From Farysia itapuensis (Eukaryota; Basidiomycota; Ustilaginomycetes; Ustilaginales; Ustilaginaceae): a stretch of 64,000 bases of DNA. Every line of letters begins with the position of its first letter. The first letter of the stretch is position 1. A program made the translations under genes and the position numbers. The stretch covers positions 1 to 64,000 of the forward strand of contig JALBYC010000011.1 of the NCBI GenBank assembly GCA_023212645.1, given 5' to 3'. Shown piece by piece: positions 56,845 through 64,000 of the stretch. A model generated the notes under the pieces. That model saw only the letters and a list, made by a program, of their open reading frames with translations. It was not told the origin of the DNA and did not search any database.

Positions 56845-59676
56845 TCACTCATTGAGAGCGATGTCATCATGGCGGATTTCCGTCATGGGAGAGAGATGCA
56901 GGGCGGGAGAGCCCTGTCGGGAGGGAGTACGCATCATCGGGGCTGTGAGTAGGCCAGATGCAGGGTCGAGAGTTGTAACGTCGGACAAAGAGTGGGCGCG
57001 ACTGAGCGAGGCTGAGAACAAACCTGGACGGGAATTGCTACGTTCCCCCAACGGCGAGCCTGGACCCGAGGGCGATAGTGGGCTCGCGGTGACGCCCTGG
57101 CCCGCAGAAACCAGACCAGAACGCGCAGTATGCGAGGCCGAAGTAAGACGGTGTCCAAGCGTCGGCGTTGGCGCGCGGCTAGAAGTACGTGAAGCCGGTC
57201 GGGAAATGGCCGATCCAGCAAGAACACCCGTAAAAGTAGGCGATGCGGGTCGCGAGGCGCGTACAACCGTCGTCGGACTGGTAGGCCCTCTACGAATAGG
57301 ACGCGTGTTAGCCGTTGCTCCGCTGCTCGGATCGAGGCTGACAGGTAGACTCGACTGTCGCTTCTTGGACCTACTGCTGCCGCGAGGGTATAGGGATGGG
57401 AACGTATTGGCAACACTAATCGCAGCTCGGCGAACAGGCCAGCTCAAGACACTCAGCAGTCCGCCTGCAGGCTTCTTTTTCAGTGCGCTGGCTCGACCCG
57501 CAGAAGCTGCAGAGCTGCTGCTTTCCTCACAACTGCCTTCCGAGCTGAAGCCAAACTCGGCTTCCATCGTTGGACTGTAGCTCTTGGTATCCGAACGCTT
57601 GCTGAGCTTGGCCCAGAAGCTGTTGGGTGAGCTGTCTGAGTTAGCCTCCTCCATGTTGGCGAGGACGTAGTCACCTCGTCCAGCCCTCTTGCTGCTGCAG
57701 AAGCCGCCGAGCGTGCCCAGCGGTGGTGGCAGCATTTCCTTCATAGCTGCTCGGCGTCGCGAAGCTCGAGGACCACGACCACGTGTGCAGATGCATGTAG
57801 CCAGCAAGACGAGGAAAACGCCAACAAGAACGACCAAGGAGGCTACACTGACGTGGTGCCGCCCAGACCCAATGGTTGGTGGGAATGCAGAGCCTTCACC
57901 TGTAGTAGGCCAAGAAGGGCGGAAAGGATCCCACTTGCCAAGCTTGCCGCCCTGCTTGTTGAGCTCTTCAAATGGCGATGGCAAAGAGCCAGGAGCTGGC
58001 GGAATATCACGACTCGCCTCGAGAACAGCCTTTCCCAATGTCCAGCTCACGGAGAAGCCATTGATGTCATTGACGCTTTGGAACAGGTTTTTCTGTTCTC
58101 CCTTGCCCTGGGCTTCATCGGCATGATCAGTACCGTCTCCAGTACCTTTGTGATCGACCAGTCGTGGAATGCCAATCCCTTCGTGCAAAACAGTCACCAT
58201 CCATGCTGCTTTGAAACACTGCGTCTGGAGGCGGTTGAGCTGTACTTCTGGGCCAAACAGATCGCCAGCGTCGAGGTGATGCTTGAGCTCCGACCATGGT
58301 TTGCCGCAAAAGTCGACGGCAGCCTTTTGAAAGTCGACAAAGTCATACACTCCCCCAAGACCAAAGATGTCGTGCGAACTGAACCAGTACTCTGAAACGC
58401 CAATAAAGTGATTGACGCTGAAATCAATCTTGGGCACATGAACACCGTGGAAGAGACAAGGCGGTTGGGAACACGCAGCTTCCTTGTCGAGTAGAGGGTG
58501 CATGGATTCGAGACAAGCAGTAAAGTTGCCCGTCCCGACCAGGGAGCGATCTGGTTTGCCGCCCACGTTGGCCAGCTGCAAGCCGGCTGGAAGACATGCG
58601 TCGGGCAGCATTGCCTTTGTGGTGCCGTCGCCCGCGGTCAATTGAAGTGGCGTGCCGTTGTCGTGCAAAAGATCGAGATAACGCTGCCTTGCCTGGTTGG
58701 TGCCATAGCCGAGGAATGTCGTGACAAACACATTGTGCGACACTTCTGTGCCATCGAGCATTCGAAGTGAGACGGGCGTGAGCTCGCCCTCGGCGACAGC
58801 TCCTTCACCTTGAAGCGCTGCTTTGCTTGGTTCAAAAGCGATTTGTGTACTCGCGCCGCCCATGTCGAGGAAACCAAAGGTGGACTTGCCCTCCAAGATA
58901 TCGGTCTCGCCATCGAGTGACGCTTTCGGACCGCGTATGTGAAAACCGTCCATAAGATAGTTGATCGAGATCCAGCCCAACAAGCCTTCTTCTTCGCCGC
59001 TGATAACTTGCACGTGTTCTTTGCAACCACCGCCATCGATGCTAAAGGAGGTGTGCTCGCGAATATATCGGCATGTTTCGGACAAGATCGCTGTACGCTG
59101 CTGTTCCGGTAGTAGTCTCATACCTGCGGTTGCCATGACGTAGATCGGTGTCTCTGCCCACGCAGATGGCGGCACAATCTTTTCGGCGTGATCCAACAGT
59201 TCCTTAAGGTAACCTCCGACATCGGTCGGATGGTCTGCAAAGGACGAGAGACCTGGCTCCACCTTGAGACTCCAGTCCATGCCACTGTTTTCCCATGTTC
59301 CCTTCTCCACTTTTGGTAAGACTGTTGCGCCAATGCCTTTGCTCTCGCGTAGAGCACGTTCGAGCTTAGGATCTGTCCAGGAGTAGACCTGCATGCGTGA
59401 GCCGGAAGACCCAGCGTCGACTAGCACGGCATACTTTCTACCTTTGAGCCAGGCGGCTGGAGCATCCATCTGAGCTGCACCTGGAGCGGCATCCTTGAGA
59501 GGAGAGATGTTGCCCTTAGGTTTGCTACTTTTTGCTGCGTTCCAGGTGTAGGAGTCGGCGATGTTCTCGCGCTCGTGTAGTAAAGTTGGCTTACGCTTTG
59601 CGCGACGCTTTACTGGCGCGTTGAAGGTGTATGCTGCGTATGGCTGGGAGGAAGAGCCCTGTATTGGGTAGCTCAT
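56845..59676 (-). CDS. YND1: Golgi apyrase Ynd1 (GDA1/CD39 nucleotidase)
   Basis: 943 residues from the ATG at 59676 (MSYPIQGSSSQPYAAY); the frame opens four codons earlier at TTG. Apyrase-conserved regions are present in order: VDAGSSGSRMQVYSW, ATAGMRLLPEQQ, SGEEEGLLGWISINYLMDG and FLDMGGASTQIAFEPS. One membrane segment lies at about residues 609-630 (VASLVVLVGVFLVLLATCIC), followed by a basic stretch and a Ser/Pro-rich tail of about 310 residues. With no N-terminal signal sequence evident, the catalytic domain is expected in the Golgi lumen with the tail in the cytosol, as for yeast Ynd1. The enzyme hydrolyses nucleoside di- and triphosphates produced during glycosylation. Confidence 0.92.
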   Translation of the reverse strand: MSYPIQGSSSQPYAAYTFNAPVKRRAKRKPTLLHERENIADSYTWNAAKSSKPKGNISPLKDAAPGAAQMDAPAAWLKGRKYAVLVDAGSSGSRMQVYSWTDPKLERALRESKGIGATVLPKVEKGTWENSGMDWSLKVEPGLSSFADHPTDVGGYLKELLDHAEKIVPPSAWAETPIYVMATAGMRLLPEQQRTAILSETCRYIREHTSFSIDGGGCKEHVQVISGEEEGLLGWISINYLMDGFHIRGPKASLDGETDILEGKSTFGFLDMGGASTQIAFEPSKAALQGEGAVAEGELTPVSLRMLDGTEVSHNVFVTTFLGYGTNQARQRYLDLLHDNGTPLQLTAGDGTTKAMLPDACLPAGLQLANVGGKPDRSLVGTGNFTACLESMHPLLDKEAACSQPPCLFHGVHVPKIDFSVNHFIGVSEYWFSSHDIFGLGGVYDFVDFQKAAVDFCGKPWSELKHHLDAGDLFGPEVQLNRLQTQCFKAAWMVTVLHEGIGIPRLVDHKGTGDGTDHADEAQGKGEQKNLFQSVNDINGFSVSWTLGKAVLEASRDIPPAPGSLPSPFEELNKQGGKLGKWDPFRPSWPTTGEGSAFPPTIGSGRHHVSVASLVVLVGVFLVLLATCICTRGRGPRASRRRAAMKEMLPPPLGTLGGFCSSKRAGRGDYVLANMEEANSDSSPNSFWAKLSKRSDTKSYSPTMEAEFGFSSEGSCEESSSSAASAGRASALKKKPAGGLLSVLSWPVRRAAISVANTFPSLYPRGSSRSKKRQSSLPVSLDPSSGATANTRPIRRGPTSPTTVVRASRPASPTFTGVLAGSAISRPASRTSSRAPTPTLGHRLTSASHTARSGLVSAGQGVTASPLSPSGPGSPLGERSNSRPGLFSASLSRAHSLSDVTTLDPASGLLTAPMMRTPSRQGSPALHLSPMTEIRHDDIALNE

Positions 59677-60820
59677 GGTGGTGCACAAGTTCGAAGCTAC
59701 TTGACGAGGAAGCGACGAGAGATGGGCGCAGCACGCGCTTTGGTCGCGTGAGCGTTAGGGGCCGTGCCGATAAAGTATCTTTGCAAGGTTGGTGATGTAG
59801 GAGTGAAAAGGGGTGGCCGACGAAGGGGAGAAGGATGAAATGAAGGAGGAACGTTTGGCCAGGGGGAAAGGCAGGCTAGGCTGTCCAAGAAGGAAGTGCG
59901 TGCGTGGGGGCCCAGAGCTCTCGCTGTGCGGGTCGGACCGACTGTCGACCTGCATCGGTGGCAATGCAAACAAGCACTTTGACCCACAAATCCAAGTTTT
60001 TTTTTTCTACGCTTTCCAGGCGCGTCCGGCGAATTCGATACCAGATCGGAATTCAGACGACCAGACACACCCATCTGGAACTGCCACTGCAACTGGGTTG
60101 TCACACTGACTGATATGGAAAATGGATGATACACGAGGTCCCAAAAGGTCTCACTAGCCGATCATTTCGACGACATCCATCTATTTTCAACCCGCCGCCC
60201 GTCCCGCCGAAGCCGCTCTAGCACGTGCTAGACACTGACTGTGAGTCTGTGACTGCTCCCCCTCCCGCTTGACAGAAATGTCTGTTTTCGCTTCTCCGCA
60301 TCGCTGATCGCTCCTGCTGCCACTTTATCGTTTGAATGACGTCGTGATCGTCGGCAAGGTCGTCAAGCACGTCAGGACCAGGCAACCGGATAGCCCATTG
60401 ATCCGGTTGACTTTGGTACTTTGGTGCCGTGAGCCACAACAATCTAACTGTCCAGAGTCTCGTTCTCCTTTCTGCCTAAACGCTACACCTGTGACTGCCT
60501 AGTGTCGCCCAGCTGTATTCATGTCTGTTGTTTTGTATTCGCGTCACTGCCTCCCGGTAAAAAGAAAGTGGATTTTCAGTTTTATTTAGGCAGTGTGAGT
60601 GAGTGAGATATGCCAAGTTCAGGCTCAAATTCCGACACGCACCACAACACCCAGCAGAGTCAATTTCACGTTTCTTTTCCAATCCTCATCACCTTCTCAG
60701 CATTGCAAAATAGTCGTCGTCGTCGTCAAGCATCCCGTTCGCACTCGCAGTCCCCTTCGACACGCCCCTTTTCACCGACATATACCACGTTCCGTTCAAG
60801 ACACACGCGACTAGTCGGCT
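59677..60820. other. divergent intergenic region between YND1 and RAS
   Basis: 1144 bp. Notable elements are a T9 run at about 59998-60006, a GCACGTGC E-box at 60221-60228, a TGACGTC CRE-like site at 60337-60343, and GTGAGTGAGTGAG at about 60595-60607 near the RAS side. Several short ATG frames lie in the presumed RAS leader (for example at 60610 and 60599), so upstream-ORF control is possible. No RNA gene is seen. Confidence 0.45.
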
Positions 60821-61533
60821 ATGGCGTCCAAAGCACAGTTTCTGCGAGAGTACAAGCTCGTCGTTGTCGGAGGCGGTGGTGTCGGTAAATCGGCGTTGAC
60901 AATTCAGTTCATCCAGAGCCATTTCGTCGACGAGTACGACCCGACCATCGAAGATTCTTATCGAAAGCAATGTGTCATTGACGAGGAAGTCGCCCTGCTT
61001 GACGTGTTGGATACTGCCGGCCAAGAAGAGTACAGGTAGGTTTGCTCTTTGCCCTCCCCGCGCTGCTCGTACACATACTGATCACATCTTCTTCCAGTGC
61101 AATGCGCGAGCAATACATGCGGACCGGAGAGGGCTTCTTGTTGGTCTACAGCATCACATCCCGCAATTCCTTTGACGAGATTTCAACATTTCATCAACAA
61201 ATTCTGCGCGTAAAGGACAAGGACTACTTTCCCGTCATTGTCGTTGCCAACAAGTGCGATCTCGAATATGAACGGCAGGTGGGCAGCGACGAGGGCCGCG
61301 ATCTGGCAAAGCACTTTGGCTGCCGCTTCATCGAGACTTCGGCCAAGCAACGCATCAATGTCGACGAAGCTTTCAGCAATCTCGTCCGTGAAATTCGCAG
61401 ATACAACAAGGAGCAGACTATGGGCAGACCAGGTGCCACTGGCGCCTCTGGTGGCGCAGGCGGCATGGAACGCTTTCAGACCGAAGAGGGCTCGCACAAC
61501 GCAGGATGCTGCAAAGGGTGTGTCGTGCTCTGA
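60821..61533 (+). CDS. RAS: Ras-family small GTPase, two exons
   Basis: Exons are 60821-61035 and 61098-61533 with a 62-bp intron (GTAGGT...CCAG). The splice rejoins EEYSAMREQ and gives 216 residues. All G-boxes are canonical: P-loop GGGGVGKS, effector loop [27 protein letters not shown] and ETSAK. Intact Gly and Gln at the classic activating positions indicate normal GTP hydrolysis. The C-terminus is hypervariable, then CCKGCVVL. The CAAX box ends in Leu, which favours geranylgeranylation, and the extra Cys residues could be palmitoylated. In smut fungi Ras proteins steer cAMP and MAPK signalling in morphogenesis and mating. Which paralogue (Ras1 or Ras2) this is cannot be settled from sequence memory. 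Confidence 0.95.
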
Positions 61534-61940
61534 GTTCTTCCTCATCGTGCTCCCATTTACCTTTTTCTCTTCCGGAACGCTGTCGTGCGCATTGCCCGCC
61601 ATCCAGTCTATTAGCATTGTCCTTGTCACTGTCTTCACGCCTCGCTTGCCATGCATACGCTTACATACACGCTCACACTCTAGAGCCATATGGCAATACC
61701 TTAACGGGCCCTTCAATAACTTGCCAAACCCGTCCGGTCGTGTGCGTTTGTTTAGGCCGTTCTTAGGGGGCAGGTCAACGCGCGCGCTCACACGTGATCT
61801 CCGCCCGCCAGCGTGTGTTTTTCAATTTCTTTTTTTTTTTATTTCGGCTGGTTAGATTGGTAGAATCAACGCGTTCAGAGCGCGAGCTCTCGCGCGGCAA
61901 AAACATTGAACCTTGACTACAACACTCACACTTGACCTGC
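61534..61940. other. intergenic region between RAS and CSM1
   Basis: 407 bp with the RAS 3' flank, an ACACGTGATC E-box at about 61788-61797 and a T11 tract at about 61830-61840 ahead of CSM1. No gene is seen. Confidence 0.45.
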
Positions 61941-63287
61941 ATGCCGTACCCTAATCAGCCCCTTCCACGCGCGCGTGACAAAGAGAACATGCCTCCGTCA
62001 TCCAGAGCTTTTGGCTTAACTTCGTCCTCGTCGTCCAAGCGCGCTCATGCAGCACCCATCTCGGACGACAACGAAGAGTATGACGATCAAGACGATAGCT
62101 ACCGTCGCAGAAAGAAAGCTCATGCATCCTCGTCTTCCGCCGCTCGAACTAACGGTGCCACCAAGTCTAGCCGATACGCCGATGAACAGGATGATCTTCG
62201 AGCGGCGAAGAAACACGGCTCGTCGTCCGCACATACGAAACGAGATGATCTCGACGATGGCTCAGAAGCAGAAGTCGATGGCGGACTCTGGTCTGGCGAA
62301 CTGCTGACCGAACGCAAAACATACGATCAATGGGTCGAAAAGCGGCTTTCCAAACTCGTTTCCAAACGCGAACAGATGCTGGAAGACAAAGTGGACCGCA
62401 TCAAGACTGAACGGGACGAACTGCAGAGTCAATACGATGAGCTTCGGCGCCTACGCCAGACGGCACCGGAGAAAGCATTGGACGACTTTAAGCGAACGGC
62501 CGAGACACGGTATCGCCATGACAAGGATCTCATCTCATCGCTCAAGAGTAAAATTGAGGCTGCGGAGAAGCGTGCACGCGAATCCAGCGGTGCGCCGGAT
62601 AGAAGTGCCAGTATTCTCAACGCCAGCTTGCGCCAGAGCGTCCAGCCGGACGCTCCGGAACTCGAAGAGCTGGAGAAGAACCACCGACGCGAGATGGCTG
62701 ACGCTGCTCGCACGCAACGCAAGCTAGAAGAAGAGGTCAAGACTTACAAGCTACAGCTGGAACAGGAGATTGCCCAGTCCAAAGCCCTACTTGCTGCAGC
62801 AGGCAACTCTGCCGCGACAGCTGTCAGCCGTGGTGGCAAGACTGCCACCGACTCAGACACACGCCTCTCCCTGCCCATGAACGAGAACGAAAAGGCGGTA
62901 CGCAAGCTGTACGAGGATCTCACGGGTATCGTCATCACTGGTGTCGAAGAAATTCGTTCAGACCCATCGTCCAAGTCCGCTCCCTCCAAGCCATACAAGC
63001 GTTTCAAGGCAGTCTTTGCCCAGGAAAACTATCACTCTTTACGCTTTGACCTTGAAGAGTCTCAATCCTTGGTCCAGGACGACAAGGTGAACAACGGCAA
63101 AAAATACATGCGTCAGGATATGGTCTACGTGCCGAGACTGGACGAGGATATGGACCGAGAACTCTTGGATGATCCAGGCGTGCCTGAAGCGTGGAAGGAG
63201 AGCATCCGCTTCGTCAAACATGCCATGTTCAATTGGTACGACAAGACGCGCAAGATCCTGCGCAACGACGATGCTCGTCGTCGTTGA
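61941..63287 (+). CDS. CSM1: monopolin-like chromosome segregation protein Csm1/Pcs1
   Basis: 448 residues from the ATG at 61941 (MPYPNQPLPRARDKEN). A disordered, Ser/Lys/Asp-rich N-terminus (1-110) is followed by a long coiled coil (about 115-275; TYDQWVEKRLSKLVSKREQM onward). The globular C-terminal domain at about 315-440 starts NEKAVRKLYEDLTGIVITGV and contains YHSLRFDLEESQSLVQ, the order and spacing of the Csm1/Pcs1 kinetochore-binding domain. In fission yeast, Pcs1 with Mde4 clamps microtubule sites at kinetochores to prevent merotelic attachment. In budding yeast, Csm1 with Lrs4 acts at rDNA and in meiosis I. Confidence in the family is fairly good, based on the C-terminal pattern. Confidence 0.82.
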   Translation: MPYPNQPLPRARDKENMPPSSRAFGLTSSSSSKRAHAAPISDDNEEYDDQDDSYRRRKKAHASSSSAARTNGATKSSRYADEQDDLRAAKKHGSSSAHTKRDDLDDGSEAEVDGGLWSGELLTERKTYDQWVEKRLSKLVSKREQMLEDKVDRIKTERDELQSQYDELRRLRQTAPEKALDDFKRTAETRYRHDKDLISSLKSKIEAAEKRARESSGAPDRSASILNASLRQSVQPDAPELEELEKNHRREMADAARTQRKLEEEVKTYKLQLEQEIAQSKALLAAAGNSAATAVSRGGKTATDSDTRLSLPMNENEKAVRKLYEDLTGIVITGVEEIRSDPSSKSAPSKPYKRFKAVFAQENYHSLRFDLEESQSLVQDDKVNNGKKYMRQDMVYVPRLDEDMDRELLDDPGVPEAWKESIRFVKHAMFNWYDKTRKILRNDDARRR

Positions 63288-63335
63288 CTTGTTACCTCCG
63301 CTCGAATCCATTTGTATACTATGTGAATTTGCATG

Positions 63336-64000
63336 CTAGCGTGTAATGGGATCTATGGTTCCTGTCACTCTGAAAATGTCGCCGACGTTGATAACGCCCT
63401 GCTTCTCACGAGGCACACTGAGCATGCCAAAGCAGGGTTTGCCCTTGGTGGCCGCCTGCTTGTCCACCTGCCGATACTCTTGGAGCAGACGGTAAGGCAG
63501 GAAGCTGTCGCGTACCCCCGTATCAGGGTCGATGTTGGGGACCATGCACCGTGCGCATCGTTCCAGTAGATAGATGCCAGCTCGGCCCTTTCCCTCGGCT
63601 TCTTTGCCCATGGGTGTGCTGTTCGCAGATGAGTCGAACAGTTCAGCCGATACCCATCCGTCTTCTTCCCACGGCACTAGCTTTGATTCGCTGGATTGTG
63701 GCGAATCCACAATGATGTTGGGGCGGAAACGTGTGATAGGTAGTGCGGAGAGCTCTTCAGGCGTCCAGTACTCTTTATTGACAGATTTGGGCACCTTGAA
63801 CGCCTGCACGCCTTGATCCGCGCTCAATGAGGGATAAACTGAAGCGGTCAGTGTCTCTTGCACGTGGCGCAGACTCTGCACAGACGCTACGAGACACGGG
63901 TAGAAGTCTTGATAGCGGACCGTGGCCTCTGTCCATTCCCTGGGGCCAGAAGGGTCTGTAGGGCCCGACTGTCGAGGTGAAGGGCCTTTGCGAACGAGTC
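63336..64000 (-). CDS. MOSC-domain protein (mARC/YcbX-like), partial
   Basis: The 3' part of a gene whose 5' end lies beyond the right edge. The frame is open to base 64000 without a stop, reading LVRKGPSPRQSG and then YQDFYPCLVASVQSLRHV upstream of the GTG at 63881, so that GTG is not the start. The readable 221 residues include the MOSC region: ITRFRPNIIVDSP, CARCMVPNIDPDTG with the candidate molybdenum-cofactor-ligating Cys, and CFGMLSVPREKQGVINVGD near the C-terminus. This matches the MOSC_N/MOSC family of the amidoxime-reducing component and YcbX. It is probably a molybdoenzyme on the mitochondrial outer membrane or in the cytosol. It is convergent with CSM1, with 48 bp between stops. 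Confidence 0.88.
   Translation of the reverse strand, partial: LVRKGPSPRQSGPTDPSGPREWTEATVRYQDFYPCLVASVQSLRHVQETLTASVYPSLSADQGVQAFKVPKSVNKEYWTPEELSALPITRFRPNIIVDSPQSSESKLVPWEEDGWVSAELFDSSANSTPMGKEAEGKGRAGIYLLERCARCMVPNIDPDTGVRDSFLPYRLLQEYRQVDKQAATKGKPCFGMLSVPREKQGVINVGDIFRVTGTIDPITR

Noticed and set aside
63336..63881. Complete 181-residue MOSC protein starting at 63881
   Set aside because: The codon there is GTG and the homologous frame continues upstream to the window edge, so the gene is partial.
1..64000. Transposons, CRISPR arrays, viral insertions or a specialised-metabolite cluster
   Set aside because: No transposase, reverse transcriptase, integrase, long terminal repeats, spaced repeats or backbone synthetase was found; the genes are housekeeping or conserved fungal genes.

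Overview
This is a gene-dense, intron-poor, moderately GC-rich fungal nuclear segment. The protein families, the very short introns (about 55-125 bp, with GTRNG donors and CTGAC-like branch sites) and the long Ser/Thr/Gln-rich disordered regions point to a basidiomycete. A smut fungus of the Ustilaginales is the most likely source, but the genus cannot be fixed from sequence alone. No CRISPR array, transposon, rRNA or convincing tRNA gene was found. The window looks like core chromosome rather than an accessory island.

Layout, left to right. 1-8.6 kb: an unrecognised Pro/Gln-tailed protein, a small spliced EF-hand protein, then a ribosome-production group of MAK5 (60S helicase), UTP4 (SSU processome) and mitochondrial ribosomal protein bS6m. 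8.6-17.6 kb: the osmostress response regulator SSK1 and a large coiled-coil protein of unknown function. 18.3-27.8 kb: UPF1, a secreted GH5 exo-1,3-beta-glucanase, the splicing factor SYF2, UPF3 and the Rag GTPase GTR1. Two core nonsense-mediated-decay factors therefore lie under 4 kb apart. 28-34 kb: a formyltetrahydrofolate deformylase with a mitochondrial-type leader, a flavin monooxygenase, and two Ser-rich proteins of unknown function. 34.4-43.5 kb: copper P-type ATPase CCC2, SAGA subunit SGF29, a CBS-domain protein and the purine enzyme ADE2. 44.9-56.5 kb: the dual-specificity phosphatase PPS1, a coiled-coil protein, a SET-domain lysine methyltransferase divergent from a four-exon TDP1, and the CCCH zinc-finger protein TMA46. 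56.8-64 kb: the Golgi apyrase YND1, a RAS GTPase, a monopolin-like CSM1/PCS1, and a MOSC-domain gene running off the right edge.

Genes alternate in orientation with very short spacers. Stops of convergent genes lie 48-130 bp apart at many junctions. Several pairs share divergent promoters of roughly 140-280 bp: EF-hand/MAK5, UTP4/bS6m, SYF2/UPF3, GTR1/deformylase and SET/TDP1. Six genes are modelled here with introns (EF-hand, bS6m, SYF2, SGF29, TDP1, RAS), including very small coding exons of 5, 21 and 23 nt.

The observation most worth pursuing is SSK1. Upstream of its intact receiver domain it appears to carry an eroded histidine-kinase-like ATPase fold and an eroded receiver, as if it descends from a hybrid histidine kinase. 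Other points of note are an 80-residue insertion in the GTR1 C-terminal domain, a Glu-for-Arg pseudo-active site in PPS1, and a RAS CAAX box ending in Leu. Many starts were placed at internal ATGs because the longest open frames begin at non-ATG codons.
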